The notes: generated by a model from the sequence alone, not told the origin. Positions 53,391 through 63,229 are shown, numbered from the stretch's first letter. The stretch is 64,000 bases of DNA from Methylobacterium tarhaniae (GCF_001043955.1 NZ_LABZ01000005.1:1-64000); one strand, 5' to 3'. Translations and numbers: made by a program.

Positions 53391-55322
53391 ATGCAGCTTG
53401 GCGTGAACGGGCAGTCGATGGCCTCAGGCTATCGCCCCGACATCGACGGCCTGCGCGCCGTCGCGGTGCTGGCGGTGATCTTCTACCATGTCGGCATCAC
53501 CTGGATGCCGGGAGGCTTCGTCGGGGTCGACGTGTTCTTCGTCATCTCGGGCTACGTCATCACCCGCGGCCTGCTGCGGGAGGCGGCCGACGGCGGCATC
53601 GGCATCGCGGCGTTCTACGCGCGGCGGATCCGGCGCATCCTGCCGGCCCTGGTCGCGACCCTCGCGCTCACCTCGCTCGCCGCCTACTGGCTCCTGCTGC
53701 CGCCCCAGCTCGAGGATTACGCCGCCAGCGCGGCGGCCTCCGCCCTATCGGTGGCCAATCTCTATTTCTGGCGCGCCTCGGGCTACTTCGACGCCGCAGC
53801 GCTCTACCGCCCGCTGCTGCATACCTGGTCGCTCTCGGTCGAGGAGCAGTTCTACCTCGTCCTGCCGGTGTCGCTGCTCCTGGCCGTGCGCCTGCGCCTG
53901 CGGCCGCTCTGGCTGCCGTTCGGCCTCGTCGCCCTGCTGTCGCTCGGCCTGAGCGTCTATGCCGGCCGCTACGCGCCGACGGCGAATTTCTACCTGCTGC
54001 CGACCCGGGCCTGGGAACTCCTCGTCGGCACCCTGCTGGCGATGGCGCCGGGCGCGCGGGGAACGCTGCCCCTGGCCATCCGCCAGACCGCAGGCCTCGC
54101 CGGGCTCGCCGGCATCCTCGTCCCGGCGCTCCTCTACACCGAGGCGACGCCCTTTCCCGGCCTCGGCGCCCTGCCGCCCTGCCTGGGCGCCGCCCTGCTG
54201 ATCCGCCTCGGCGAGGCCGAGGCGCGCCGCGCGGCGGCCACCCGCCTGCTGGCGGCCCCTCCCCTCGTGGCGATCGGGCTGATCTCGTACTCGGCCTATC
54301 TCGTGCATTGGCCGCTGATCGTGCTCGGCCGGATCGCCCTGATGCGGGAGTTCGGCCCGTCCGAGACGGTCGCGGTGATCGGCGCAACCCTCGTCCTCGC
54401 CGCCCTCTCCTACCGCTTCGTCGAGCGCCCCTTCCGGCATGCGCCCTCGCAGCCGCCGCGGCTGAGGCCGGTCCTCGCCGCCGGTGCGCTCGCCACGCTG
54501 GCGATGGCGGGCCTGGGCTGGGCGGGGGTGGCGAGCGGCGGGCTTCCGGGCCGCTTCCCCGATTTCCGCCTGCGGCCGGTTCCGGGCACCGAGACCTGGA
54601 ACCACCGCACCTGCTTCCTCTTCGCCGACCAGACCTGGCAGGCCTGGGACGCGGCCGCCTGCACCCGGACCGGGGGCAAGGACGGGCTGGTCCTGCTGTG
54701 GGGCGACAGCTTCGCGGCGCATTACGTGCCCGGCCTGATCCGGCATGCCGACCGGCTGCCCGGTCGCCTCGTCCAGTACACGGCCGCCGGGTGCCAGCCG
54801 ACGCTGGGCGTCGCCTCGCACGTCGTGCCGCATTGCCGCGACTTCAACGAGAACGCCCTGGCGCTGATCCGCCGGCTCGGCATCCGCGACGTGGTCCTGG
54901 CCGCCCGCTGGGGGGCGCAGCGCGACCGCGACGTGCCCGACCGGCTGCGCGGGACCGTGGCGCGGATCACCGCCCTCGGGGCCCGGGTCCAGGTCGTCGG
55001 GCAGTCGCCGGAACTCCCCCTCGATCCGGCCTTCCTGGCCTACCACCAGCGCCGCGACCCGCCGGACGCCGCCGGCCGCTGGCGCCCGGTCGCCGATCTG
55101 CACCTGAACGAGGCCCTGAGGGCGGCCCTGCCCGCGACCGTCACCTTCATCGACCCGCAGGCCGCCCTGTGTGCCGGCGAAACCTGCCCCTTCGCCCGGG
55201 GCGAAACCCTGCTCTACGCCGATACCGGCCATTTCTCCTCGGCCGGCGCGGCGCTGGCGGTCGAGCGCTTCCTCGATGCCGGGCTGTTCGCCCCTGCCCG
55301 CTCCGCCGCGGTGGTGCCGTGA
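53391..55322 (+). CDS. OafA-type membrane acyltransferase with SGNH domain
   Basis: A 643-residue envelope enzyme that acetylates surface sugars. The N-terminal acyltransferase-3 domain (10 to about 370) begins YRPDIDGLRAVAVLAVIFYH with catalytic His33, then FVGVDVFFVISGYVIT and YARRIRRILPAL, and has about ten helices with the LLHTWSLSVEEQFYL motif. The C-terminal periplasmic SGNH hydrolase domain (about 415-640) carries the Ser in LWGDSFAAH near residue 439 and DTGHFSSAGA with Asp/His near 610. ATG 53391 follows a GGGGGG run; ATG 53418 is possible. Convergent with the PAS regulator gene, seven bases apart. Confidence 0.93.
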   Translation: MQLGVNGQSMASGYRPDIDGLRAVAVLAVIFYHVGITWMPGGFVGVDVFFVISGYVITRGLLREAADGGIGIAAFYARRIRRILPALVATLALTSLAAYWLLLPPQLEDYAASAAASALSVANLYFWRASGYFDAAALYRPLLHTWSLSVEEQFYLVLPVSLLLAVRLRLRPLWLPFGLVALLSLGLSVYAGRYAPTANFYLLPTRAWELLVGTLLAMAPGARGTLPLAIRQTAGLAGLAGILVPALLYTEATPFPGLGALPPCLGAALLIRLGEAEARRAAATRLLAAPPLVAIGLISYSAYLVHWPLIVLGRIALMREFGPSETVAVIGATLVLAALSYRFVERPFRHAPSQPPRLRPVLAAGALATLAMAGLGWAGVASGGLPGRFPDFRLRPVPGTETWNHRTCFLFADQTWQAWDAAACTRTGGKDGLVLLWGDSFAAHYVPGLIRHADRLPGRLVQYTAAGCQPTLGVASHVVPHCRDFNENALALIRRLGIRDVVLAARWGAQRDRDVPDRLRGTVARITALGARVQVVGQSPELPLDPAFLAYHQRRDPPDAAGRWRPVADLHLNEALRAALPATVTFIDPQAALCAGETCPFARGETLLYADTGHFSSAGAALAVERFLDAGLFAPARSAAVVP

Positions 55323-55329
55323 GACGGCG

Positions 55330-56346
55330 TCAGGTGCGGGCGACGGCCACCCCGCCGCCGTCCAGCACGACGAAGCGGATGCCGGCCGCGCGCAGGGCCG
55401 CGATCGCCCTGTGGCGCGAGCGGGCGCCCTGGCCCTCGGCATTCTCCTCCAGGCGCCGCACCGTCGAGAGCGACAGGCCGCTCGCCTCCGCCAGATTGGT
55501 CATCGACCAGTCGAGCAGAGCCCGGGCGGCGCGCAGGTGGTGGCCCTCCACCGCCTGCTCCAGCCCTTCGGCCAGCTCGGCCGCCGCCAGGGGAGCGGTG
55601 AGCGCGGCAGGGTAGATGAGCCCGTTGCGCTCGATGAGGCAGCCCCGCTCGTCATGGACCGGGACCGAGAGCACCCGGAAGCGCTCGGGTTCGCGGTTCC
55701 GGTGGTGGAGCAGCGGCGCCGCCTGGAACACGCCGCCGGCCTCGCGCCGCGCGATGCTGTCGCGGAACGCCGCGCGCTCCTCCGGCACCACGTCGGCGAA
55801 GGGATCGGCATTGATCTCCTCGATGGACCGTCCGGCGAACCGCGCCGCCTCGGGCGGGAAGCGGAAGGTCCCGTCGAGGTCGACCGGGACGAACAGCAGG
55901 CGGGCCGCCGCGAACCAGGCGTTGCGCCGGCGCTGGTCGGCCCGGCGCAGCCGCATCAGGGCCGCCGGATCGGTCACGTCGAGGACGAGGCCGGCGGCGG
56001 CCTGCGGCCGGCCCTCCGGCGTCATGTGCAGCTCGGTGCGCATCGTGAGCGTGCGCAAGGTTCCGTCCGGCCGCACGATCCGGATCTCGCGTCCTGGCAG
56101 GGCGTGGCCCTGCCGCAGGTCGGCGGCGCTCGCCAGGCTGGGCCGGTCGTCGGGGTGGACGAGGTCGGTGAGCAGCTCGTAGCTCGGCTGCACGGATAGC
56201 GGATCGAGACCGAGCAGACGAAAGAGGCCGGGCGACCAGGTCTGCCGGTCGGAGGCGAAGACCCAGCCCCAATTGCCCGTCAGCCCGGCATTCTCGGTCA
56301 GCCGGAGAAAGTCGGCGGGAGCGAAAGATAGGTCGGCCGCACGCAT
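55330..56346 (-). CDS. PAS-domain regulator with C-terminal XRE-type helix-turn-helix
   Basis: A 338-residue soluble protein. A PAS/PAC unit of the PAS_3 fold is clear at about residues 10-130 (NWGWVFASDRQTWSPGLFRLLG, VHPDDRPSL, EIRIVRPDGTLRTL). A second PAS-like segment spans about 145-255. The C-terminal 70 residues form an XRE-type helix-turn-helix (RAARALLDWSMTNLAEASGL, LSTVRRLEENAEGQ), the short form found at the ends of many Rhizobiales regulators. No kinase domain is present, so signal and DNA binding lie on one chain. ATG 56346 follows GAGG. Divergent from the acyl-CoA dehydrogenase gene, which it may control; that is inference. Confidence 0.85.
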   Translation of the reverse strand: MRAADLSFAPADFLRLTENAGLTGNWGWVFASDRQTWSPGLFRLLGLDPLSVQPSYELLTDLVHPDDRPSLASAADLRQGHALPGREIRIVRPDGTLRTLTMRTELHMTPEGRPQAAAGLVLDVTDPAALMRLRRADQRRRNAWFAAARLLFVPVDLDGTFRFPPEAARFAGRSIEEINADPFADVVPEERAAFRDSIARREAGGVFQAAPLLHHRNREPERFRVLSVPVHDERGCLIERNGLIYPAALTAPLAAAELAEGLEQAVEGHHLRAARALLDWSMTNLAEASGLSLSTVRRLEENAEGQGARSRHRAIAALRAAGIRFVVLDGGGVAVART

Positions 56347-56593
56347 GGCGCCTCGGTGGTCGGAGCCTCGATGCCCGGAATCCGCTTCGGTACGAGAGGA
56401 TCGAGGGACATACAGGCCATGCCGCGCGTGAAGGCAAGGCCACCGGTCAGACCTGTGGTCGCAGTCGGGCCCCGACGACAGGGCAGCCCGGTCCCACGGC
56501 ATGGCTCCCGCCACCACGATCGGTGTACCCTGCCGGGCAACGACGAGCCGCATCGCCCGCCTGAGCGCCGCGGCAGGATGGAGAGACGCCCGA

Positions 56594-57757
56594 ATGACCG
56601 AGACCGACGCCCTGCGGCACCCCGAGATCCGCGAGGAGGTCGCCAAGCTCTGCGCCCGCTTCCCCGACGAGTACTGGCGCCGCCTCGACGCCGAGCGCGC
56701 CTACCCGACCGACTTCGTCAACGCGCTCACCGAATCCGGCTATCTCTCGGTGCTGATCCCTGAGGAATATGGCGGCTCCGGCCTGCCGCTCTCGGCCGCC
56801 GCCGCCATCCTCGAGGAGGTGCAGCGCTCGGGCTGCAACGGCGCGGCCTGCCACGCCCAGATGTACACGATGGGCACGGTCCTGCGGCACGGCACCCAGG
56901 CGCAGAAGGAGCGCTACCTGCCGGAGATCGCCGCCGGCCGGCTGCGCCTCCAGGCCTTCGGCGTCACCGAGCCGACGAGCGGTACCGACACCACGGCCCT
57001 GCGCACCACGGCCCGCCGCGAAGGCGACAAGTTCATCGTCAACGGCCAGAAGATCTGGACCAGCCGGGCCGAGCATTCCGACCTGATGTTGCTGCTTGCC
57101 CGCACCACGCCGCGCGACCAGGTGGCGAAGAAGACCGACGGGCTCTCGACCTTCATCGTCGACATGCGGACGGTGCTCGGCCGCGGCCTGACCATCCGAC
57201 CGATCCGCACGATGATGAACCACAATTCCTGCGAGGTCTTCTTCGACAACATGGAGGTTCCGGCCGAGAACCTGGTCGGCGAGGAGGGCAAGGGCTTCCG
57301 CTACATCCTGTCGGGCATGAATGCCGAGCGGCTGCTGATCGCCGCCGAATGCATCGGCGACGCCAAGTGGTTCATCGCCAAGGCCTCCGCTTACGCCCGC
57401 GAGCGCCAGGTGTTCGGCCGGCCGATCGGCCAGAACCAGGGCATCCAGTTCCCGATCGCCAAGGCCTACGCCAACATGCGTGCCGCCGAGTTGATGGTGC
57501 AGGAGGGCTTGCGCCTCTACGAGGCCGGGGCCAATCCGGGGGCGGAGGCCAACATGGCCAAGATGCTCGCCGCCGACGCCTCGTTCGAGGCGGCCAATGC
57601 CTGCATCCAGACCTTCGGCGGCTTCGGCTTCGCGGAAGAGTACGACGTCGAGCGCAAGTTCCGCGAGACCCGGCTCTACCAGGTGGCGCCGATCTCCACC
57701 AACCTGATCCTGTCCTACATCGCCGAGCACGTGCTGGGCATGCCGCGCTCGTATTGA
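56594..57757 (+). CDS. Acyl-CoA dehydrogenase
   Basis: A 387-residue flavoprotein oxidising acyl-CoA thioesters. Family blocks are LIPEEYGGSGLPLSAAAAIL, QAFGVTEPTSGTDTTALRTT, FIVNGQKIWTSRAEHSDLM, the middle-domain HNSCEVFFDNMEVP, ERLLIAAECIGDAKW, FGRPIGQNQGIQFPIA, and the C-terminal GGFGFAEEYDVERKFRETR, where the Glu cluster holds the catalytic base region. It is of the isovaleryl/short branched type in length; substrate is not determined. ATG 56594 follows GGAGAG. No ETF genes are nearby. Confidence 0.94.
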   Translation: MTETDALRHPEIREEVAKLCARFPDEYWRRLDAERAYPTDFVNALTESGYLSVLIPEEYGGSGLPLSAAAAILEEVQRSGCNGAACHAQMYTMGTVLRHGTQAQKERYLPEIAAGRLRLQAFGVTEPTSGTDTTALRTTARREGDKFIVNGQKIWTSRAEHSDLMLLLARTTPRDQVAKKTDGLSTFIVDMRTVLGRGLTIRPIRTMMNHNSCEVFFDNMEVPAENLVGEEGKGFRYILSGMNAERLLIAAECIGDAKWFIAKASAYARERQVFGRPIGQNQGIQFPIAKAYANMRAAELMVQEGLRLYEAGANPGAEANMAKMLAADASFEAANACIQTFGGFGFAEEYDVERKFRETRLYQVAPISTNLILSYIAEHVLGMPRSY

Positions 57758-57912
57758 TCGGCCGGAGCCGCGCGGCTGTCCGATGAGATGGCGCGAGGGT
57801 CTCTCCTTCTCCCGCGGATGCAGCTGTCCGGGGACAGGGAAAACCCTCGCCTTTCGCCTTCGCCGAACGGGCCTGCTGGTGCCGCGCCGCGGCTTCGGCC
57901 ATAGGGGCTGCC

Positions 57913-58614
57913 ATGACCACCGATCTCGCCCCGCTGCTGTTCCTGCCCGGGCTCCTCAACGACGCGGTCCTGTGGCGCACCGCCATCGATGCGCTCGCCG
58001 ACCGGACGGCCGCGTCGGTGGCGGATCTCACCCTCGACGACAGCGTCGCCGCGATGGCGCGTCGCGCGCTCGTCGCAGCGCCACCACGCTTCGGGCTCGT
58101 CGCCCTGTCGATGGGCGGCTACGTCGCCTTCGAGATCCTGCGCCAGGCGCCCGAGCGGGTGACGCGCCTCGCCCTGTTCGACACCGCCGCCTCGCCGGAG
58201 ACCGACGAACGCGCCGCGACCCGGCGCCAGGGCATGGATCAGCTCAAGGTCGGCCGCTTCGCCGGCGTCACGACGCGTCTCCTGCCCAAGCTCGTCCACG
58301 CCTCGCACGTGCACGGGCCGGTGGGCGAGGCCGTGAAGGTGATGGCCGAGCGGGTCGGCGGCGCGGCCTTCCTGCGCCAGCAGCGGGCGATCCTCGACCG
58401 GCCCGACAGCCGGCCGACCCTGGCGACGATCCGGGTGCCGACCCTGGTGGCGGTCGGCGAGGACGACGCCCTGACGCCACCGGCGCAGGCCCGCGAGATC
58501 CACCAGGGCATTGCCGGCTCGCGCCTGCACGTGCTCACCGCATGCGGCCACCTGCCGCCGCTGGAGCGGCCGGACGAGACGAGCGCGCTGTTGCGGGAGT
58601 GGCTGGCGGCGTGA
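57913..58614 (+). CDS. Alpha/beta hydrolase
   Basis: A 233-residue serine hydrolase. PLLFLPGLLNDAVLW forms the oxyanion-hole strand; Ser66 in ALSMGGY is the nucleophile; the acid is in VGEDDALTPP (Asp184 or 185) and His212 lies in ACGHLPPLE. Compact cap domain between residues 100 and 165. Similar to esterase/haloperoxidase-like members with unspecified substrate. ATG is preceded by GGGG; it lies 155 bases after the acyl-CoA dehydrogenase gene and may be co-transcribed. Confidence 0.9.
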   Translation: MTTDLAPLLFLPGLLNDAVLWRTAIDALADRTAASVADLTLDDSVAAMARRALVAAPPRFGLVALSMGGYVAFEILRQAPERVTRLALFDTAASPETDERAATRRQGMDQLKVGRFAGVTTRLLPKLVHASHVHGPVGEAVKVMAERVGGAAFLRQQRAILDRPDSRPTLATIRVPTLVAVGEDDALTPPAQAREIHQGIAGSRLHVLTACGHLPPLERPDETSALLREWLAA

Positions 58615-58618
58615 CGCG

Positions 58619-59260
58619 TCAGGTCAGCATCGGCTCGAGGTCGGGATCGCCCTTCGCCATGGCGCGGCGATAGGCCGGGCGGTCGCCGACGCGCCGCAGG
58701 TAGGCGCGGATGTTCGGGTAGGGGGCGAGGTCGATCGGCTGGAACAGCCGCATCGTGGTGAGCGAGAACACGCTCATGATGTCGGCCGCCGTGAAGTCCT
58801 CGCCCGCCAGCCAGGGCGCCTCGCCGAGCCGTGCCTCGATGAGCGCCATCACCCGGTCGAGCCGCCCCTGCACCGCGACCTGCACCGGGTGATCGGGTCC
58901 CAGGCCGACGCGACTCACCATCATCAGGCGTCCGACGACCGGTTGCAGGTTCCCGTTGGCGAAGTGGAACCAGTACAGGAAGGCGGCATAGGCGGGATGC
59001 TCCGGCCCGAGCCGCAGCCGTCCGCCGCCATGCCGGGCGATGACGTATTCGACGATCGCGGCGGATTCCGCCAGCACCACCCCGCCATCCTCGATGATCG
59101 GCGCGGCGCCGAGCGGGTGCAGCGCCCGCAATGCCGGCGGCGCCAGGATCGTCACCGGGTCGCGCCGATAGCAAACGAGGTCGTAGGGCACCCCGAGCTC
59201 CTCGCACAGCCACAGGATGCGCTCGGATTGCGAATGGCCGAGGTGGTGGATCGTCAGCAA
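58619..59260 (-). CDS. Glutathione S-transferase family protein
   Basis: A 213-residue GST. Thioredoxin-like N-terminal domain: LTIHHLGHSQSERILWLCEE, then LGAAPIIEDGGVVLAESAAI, with the cis-Pro and glutathione contacts (ESAAIVEYV). Helical C-terminal domain from about residue 90 with WLAGEDFTAADIMSVF, the N-capping box. TTG at 59260 gives the usual family start (L-L-T-I) and has GGGAG seven bases upstream; a GTG two codons earlier sits too close to that ribosome site. Convergent with the hydrolase gene. Likely stress or detoxification; the substrate is unknown. Confidence 0.88.
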   Translation of the reverse strand: MLTIHHLGHSQSERILWLCEELGVPYDLVCYRRDPVTILAPPALRALHPLGAAPIIEDGGVVLAESAAIVEYVIARHGGGRLRLGPEHPAYAAFLYWFHFANGNLQPVVGRLMMVSRVGLGPDHPVQVAVQGRLDRVMALIEARLGEAPWLAGEDFTAADIMSVFSLTTMRLFQPIDLAPYPNIRAYLRRVGDRPAYRRAMAKGDPDLEPMLT

Positions 59261-59329
59261 GGGCACTCTCCCGTCATGGCGGCTGGCTGCCGGCAGGCAC
59301 CGGGACCGCCCGGCCCGGCGCATGATCGC

Positions 59330-59611
59330 TCACCGGTTCCCCGCCGCGGGCCCGCCCGCCGTGCGGCCGGAGCCGGGCGGGCCCGCGGTCGGGCTGCCGC
59401 CGATCCAGACGCCCGGATTGGTGCCCGGCACGGACGTACTGCTCGGATTGCCCGGAAGGTTCTGCGTCGGGCGCGAGGCGGGCGGCTTCGTCCCGGTACC
59501 GGGCCCCGGCGCGCCGACGGCGTCGCTCGGCGGCGGCACGCGGGCGGTCTGAGCCTCGGCGGCCCCGGGAAGGCCGAGGGCGAGGGCGAGGGCGAGGGCG
59601 CGTCTGATCAT
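59330..59611 (-). CDS. Small secreted Pro/Gly/Thr-rich protein
   Basis: A 93-residue protein starting MIRRALALALALGLPGA with AEAQ as cleavage site; the mature part is low complexity (PGTGTKPPASRPTQN, GGSPTAGPPGSGRT). No fold predicted, probably extracellular or cell-wall associated. The ATG at 59611 begins the signal peptide; an ATG at 59632 (MRDPFRTD) is alternative. No strong ribosome site, so confidence is moderate. Confidence 0.6.
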   Translation of the reverse strand: MIRRALALALALGLPGAAEAQTARVPPPSDAVGAPGPGTGTKPPASRPTQNLPGNPSSTSVPGTNPGVWIGGSPTAGPPGSGRTAGGPAAGNR

Positions 59612-59888
59612 TGGACTGTCCGTGCGGAAGGGATCGCGCATCAACCGCGGGACGGCGTCCGGGTTCGCGGCCGACGATGCACGACCCGGCCGCGCCCCGT
59701 GCAGGCGCCGTGCGGCGACGATTCCCGTCGGCCTGGGCCGGCGTCTCGCGCCGATCATGACCTTACGTCGGTTAGCCGTTGAACCACCAATTTTAGGAAT
59801 TTTTTCATGCACCACTAAATCTACCGATCGGTTTTAACATTTTACTAAGATAAATTGTTCATGTTTCTTATGACGAAAGAGACGGCCC

Positions 59889-61559
59889 ATGAAAATAAAA
59901 CTCTCCCATGTCTTAGGTGGATTGATCACGCTGCTCTCGCTAAGCCTGCTTGCGCAGGGGATGCTCGGTGCGTCACGGCTGCGCGCGATGAACGCGAATA
60001 CCGTCGAGATCTCGGAAAACTGGCTGCCGAGCGTTCGCCACCTCGGCGAGCTCAAGCACGACGTGACGCGCCTGCGCCTCGTTGACGCCCGCTACGTCAT
60101 GGCGACCGAACCGGTGCACGAGATCGATGCCATCGCCAGCCGCCGCGCCAAGGAAGTCGACGCGAGCACCTCCCGCTACGAAGCGTTGATCTCGAGCCCC
60201 GAGGAAAGGGCCCTCTGGACCGTGTTCCGGCAGCACTGGGCCGGTTACATTACGATGCACACGAAGATCATGGCGGCCGCCCGGTCGAAGGACCAGCGCG
60301 CCTTGAACGACCTGTTCCAGGAGTCGCGCCGTCCGTTCGAGGCCGCCCTGGACACCCTCGATCGCGATACCACCCTCAATGCCGCGGGAAGCGAGCAGGC
60401 CCGCCTCGCGGCCGAGGCGACCTATGCCCACGCCCTGTGGTTGACCGGGCTCCTGTGCTGCATCGCCCTCGCCGCCGGGCTGGCGGGCATCGCCTACGTC
60501 GTCGTCGGCGTCGCGCGGCCGATCGACCGCCTGATCCGGCGCATTCGGGACCTTGCCTCCGGCGACCTCGCCGCGCCCGTGCCCTGCACCGCCCGCGCCG
60601 ACGAGATCGGCGCCATCGCGGCTGCCGTCGAGGCGTCGCGCGAGACCCTGATCTGGACCCGTCAGCTGGAGCAGGACACCGCCCTCGCGCGGGCCTCGGC
60701 CGAGGAGCAGCGCCAGGCCGGCATGCGCCAGGTGGCCGACACCTTCGAGAACGCGGTCGGCGGCATCGTCACCCTGGTCTCGGCGGCGGCCACGGAGCTG
60801 CAGGCCACGGCCGGACAGTTGACGGCGAGCGCGGCCGATACGGCCGCGCGATCGGGCACGGTGGCGGGCGCCGCCGAGGAGGCGTCCACGAACGTCACCA
60901 CCGTGGCGGCGGCGACCGAGGAGCTCGGCGCCTCCGTCGAGGAGATCGGGCGGCGGGTCCAGGGCTCGGCCGGGCTGGCCCGCCAGGCCGTGGCCGAGGC
61001 CGACCAGACCGCGCGCCTCGTCCAGATGATGAAGACGACCTCGGAGCGGGTCGGCGAGATGGTCGGCCTGATCGCCGGCGTCGCGCGGCAGACCAACCTC
61101 CTGGCCCTGAACGCCACGATCGAGGCGGCCCGGGCTGGCGAGGCGGGACGCGGCTTCGCCGTGGTGGCGGCCGAGGTGAAGGGGCTGGCGGACCAGACGG
61201 CGCGCGCCACCGACGCGATCGCCGGGCAGATCGGCGAGATCCAGGGGGTGACCGACCGGGCCGCCGCGGCGATCGGGACGTTCGCCGAGCGCATCCGCGA
61301 GATCGACGCGATGGCGGCGGACATCGCCTCCGCCGTCGAGCAGCAGGGCGGCGCCACCCAGGAGATCGTGCGCAACGTCGCCCAGGCGGCGACCGGCACG
61401 AGCCAGGTGACCGTCACCATCGCGGGCGTCGCCCAGGCTTCGGAGGAGACCGGCGCGGCGGCGTCACAGGTTCTCGCTTCGGCCTCGGAGCTGTCGCGCC
61501 ATTCCGAGCACCTGTCGTCGGAGGTGCAACGCTTCCTCGCCACGGTGCGGGCCGCCTGA
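59889..61559 (+). CDS. Methyl-accepting chemotaxis protein
   Basis: A 556-residue chemoreceptor. TM1 is residues about 8-30 and TM2 about 182-205; between them is a helical four-helix-bundle-type sensor region (about 35-175) of the 4HB_MCP type. HAMP follows ([17 protein letters not shown]). The signalling domain (about 270-556) has the invariant tip [20 protein letters not shown] and [18 protein letters not shown], with methylation-helix Gln/Glu-rich repeats either side. Ligand is unknown. ATG 59889 lies behind GAAAGAGA; the region upstream (about 59770-59870) is AT-rich, a likely promoter. Confidence 0.95.
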   Translation: MKIKLSHVLGGLITLLSLSLLAQGMLGASRLRAMNANTVEISENWLPSVRHLGELKHDVTRLRLVDARYVMATEPVHEIDAIASRRAKEVDASTSRYEALISSPEERALWTVFRQHWAGYITMHTKIMAAARSKDQRALNDLFQESRRPFEAALDTLDRDTTLNAAGSEQARLAAEATYAHALWLTGLLCCIALAAGLAGIAYVVVGVARPIDRLIRRIRDLASGDLAAPVPCTARADEIGAIAAAVEASRETLIWTRQLEQDTALARASAEEQRQAGMRQVADTFENAVGGIVTLVSAAATELQATAGQLTASAADTAARSGTVAGAAEEASTNVTTVAAATEELGASVEEIGRRVQGSAGLARQAVAEADQTARLVQMMKTTSERVGEMVGLIAGVARQTNLLALNATIEAARAGEAGRGFAVVAAEVKGLADQTARATDAIAGQIGEIQGVTDRAAAAIGTFAERIREIDAMAADIASAVEQQGGATQEIVRNVAQAATGTSQVTVTIAGVAQASEETGAAASQVLASASELSRHSEHLSSEVQRFLATVRAA

Positions 61560-61564
61560 CCGTC

Positions 61565-61590
61565 GGGGGCGACCGGCTCAGATCGCCCCC
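61565..61590. terminator. Hairpin between the chemoreceptor and nnrD genes
   Basis: GGGGGCGA (61565-61572) pairs with TCGCCCCC (61583-61590) across a ten-base loop. It overlaps the last codons of the minus-strand gene and lies six bases after the chemoreceptor stop, serving as a possible bidirectional terminator. Confidence 0.6.
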
Positions 61591-62468
61591 TGCGCCACGT
61601 CCCGCATCAGGCCCGGCACCTCGCCGGGCAGTTCCCGCGCCAGGAAGCCGATCGGCCCGCAACTCCGGCCGAGCCGCCGCCCCGCCTCGCCGTGCAGGAA
61701 CACGCCCCAGGCGGCGGCCTCGGCCGGCTTGGTCCCGCGGGCGAGCAGCCCGACGATGATCCCGGCGAGCACGTCGCCCGAGCCCGAGGTGGCGAGGCCG
61801 GCACCGCCGCCGGAATAGTGCCAGGTCTCGCCCGCCGGATCGACGATCCAGGTCTCGGCTCCCTTCATCACCACGACGGCGCCCAGTCGCTCGGCGGCCT
61901 GGCGCGCCGCCGCAAGAGGATCGGCCTCGACGGCGTCGCGCTCGCAGCCGAGGCAGCGCGCCATCTCGCCGGCATGCGGGGTCAGCACCACCCGGCCCCC
62001 GCGGGCCCGCACCGCCTCGGCCTGGTCGCACAACCCGTCGATGCTCGCCGCGTCGAGGACGAACGGGCCCTTCGCCGGACCGGTCAGGAGTGCGGCGGTG
62101 AGCGCCTTGGTCGGATCGCCCGAGGCCATGCCGGCGCCGACCAGGATCGCGGCGGCCCGCTCGGTACGCGGCAGCAGCACCTCGGCGGCGACCCGGTGAT
62201 CGACATGGCCGCCCTCGCCTTCCGGCAGCCGCACCACCAGTGCCTCGGGCACCGCGAGGGCGGCATGCGGGGCGGTGCCGGCGGCGATCGACATCTGCAG
62301 CTTGCCGGCGCCCGCCCGGAGCGCCGCGGTGCCGGCCAGGATCGCGGCGCCCGGCACCTCGACCGAGCCGGCGATGACGAGGGCGCTGCCGCGCGCCTCC
62401 TTGCTGCCGCCGGCCGGATCCGGCAGGGGCAGGCCGCGCAGGGTCCCGGCAGTGATCTCGGTGGTCAT
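61578..62468 (-). CDS. nnrD: ADP/ATP-dependent (S)-NAD(P)H-hydrate dehydratase
   Basis: A 296-residue repair enzyme of the YjeF C-terminal (CARKD) family that reconverts damaged NAD(P)H hydrates. ALVIAGSVEVPGAAILAG near residue 30, LTPHAGEMARCLG, VVMKGAETWIV and the catalytic GSGDVLAG loop with Asp232 are all present. The epimerase half (NnrE) is absent, unlike the fused E. coli protein, so an epimerase gene should lie elsewhere. The start ATG 62468 overlaps the stop of the upstream phosphatase gene as ATGA, so translation is coupled. Confidence 0.93.
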   Translation of the reverse strand: MTTEITAGTLRGLPLPDPAGGSKEARGSALVIAGSVEVPGAAILAGTAALRAGAGKLQMSIAAGTAPHAALAVPEALVVRLPEGEGGHVDHRVAAEVLLPRTERAAAILVGAGMASGDPTKALTAALLTGPAKGPFVLDAASIDGLCDQAEAVRARGGRVVLTPHAGEMARCLGCERDAVEADPLAAARQAAERLGAVVVMKGAETWIVDPAGETWHYSGGGAGLATSGSGDVLAGIIVGLLARGTKPAEAAAWGVFLHGEAGRRLGRSCGPIGFLARELPGEVPGLMRDVAQGAI

Positions 62469-63229
62469 CGGGCGGCTCCCGTGGCGTCGGGCTCGGCCGT
62501 CACCGGGGCGCCGGCCCGGGTCAGCGGCGCCACGAAATTGTAGCGCTGCAGCACCAGCTTGCCGCTGCTGCCTCGTTGCGGATCGAAGGCGTATTCCGTC
62601 ACCGCGCAATTGGCGACGTCGCCCTCCCGGTCGATCCTCAGGATCTCGTCCTCGGTCATGCCCTCGATGAGGTAGCGCAGGCACAGGACCACGACCTGGT
62701 GCCCGACCACCAGCACGCGCCGTCCGCCGTAATGCAGCGAGACGGTGTCGAGGGCGCTGCGCAGCCGCAGGATCACGTCGCACCAGCTCTCGCCGCCCGG
62801 CGGCCGGTGGTAGAACTTGCCGAGCAGGCGGCGGAACTCGGCCTGGTCGGGATGGAGCTGGGTGATGCCCTCGCGAGTGAGCCGGTCGAGGATTCCGAAC
62901 TCCTTCTCGCGCAGGCGCTCGTCGGCGACGTAGTCGAGGAGGGGATCGGCGACGCCGCCGGCCTCGCGGATCAGGCGGGCGGTGGACTCGGCCCGGCGAT
63001 AGGGCGAGGTCAGCACCACGTCGGGCCGCTCGGATGCGGGCTTCTCGGCGAACCACCGCCCGACCGCCGCGGCCTGGCGCTCGCCGAGCGGGCTCAACGG
63101 CACGTCGACGTCGCGCTCGGCGATGTCGATATGGGTGTGCCCGGCCGCGTGGGCGGCGTCGCGGGCGACGTTGCCGGCGCTCTCGCCGTGCCGCACGATC
63201 CAGATCCGGTCCGGCCAGCGCTGCTGCAT
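62465..63229 (-). CDS. Histidine phosphatase superfamily protein
   Basis: A 254-residue PGAM-like phosphatase with catalytic His14 in IVRHGESAGN and the second catalytic His177 in VLVVGHQVV. The segments DVPLSPLGERQAAAVG and VVLTSPYRRAESTARL, with Arg phosphate contacts, complete the site. It resembles the broad-specificity group rather than phosphoglycerate mutase. ATG 63229 follows AGGGGGGAA; longer frames upstream carry basic, low-quality sequence. Coupled to nnrD by ATGA. Substrate unknown. Confidence 0.92.
   Translation of the reverse strand: MQQRWPDRIWIVRHGESAGNVARDAAHAAGHTHIDIAERDVDVPLSPLGERQAAAVGRWFAEKPASERPDVVLTSPYRRAESTARLIREAGGVADPLLDYVADERLREKEFGILDRLTREGITQLHPDQAEFRRLLGKFYHRPPGGESWCDVILRLRSALDTVSLHYGGRRVLVVGHQVVVLCLRYLIEGMTEDEILRIDREGDVANCAVTEYAFDPQRGSSGKLVLQRYNFVAPLTRAGAPVTAEPDATGAAR

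Noticed and set aside
59330-59815. Longer version of the Pro/Gly-rich secreted protein
   Set aside because: The extra 68 residues are basic and unlike any leader; a signal peptide starts exactly at 59611.
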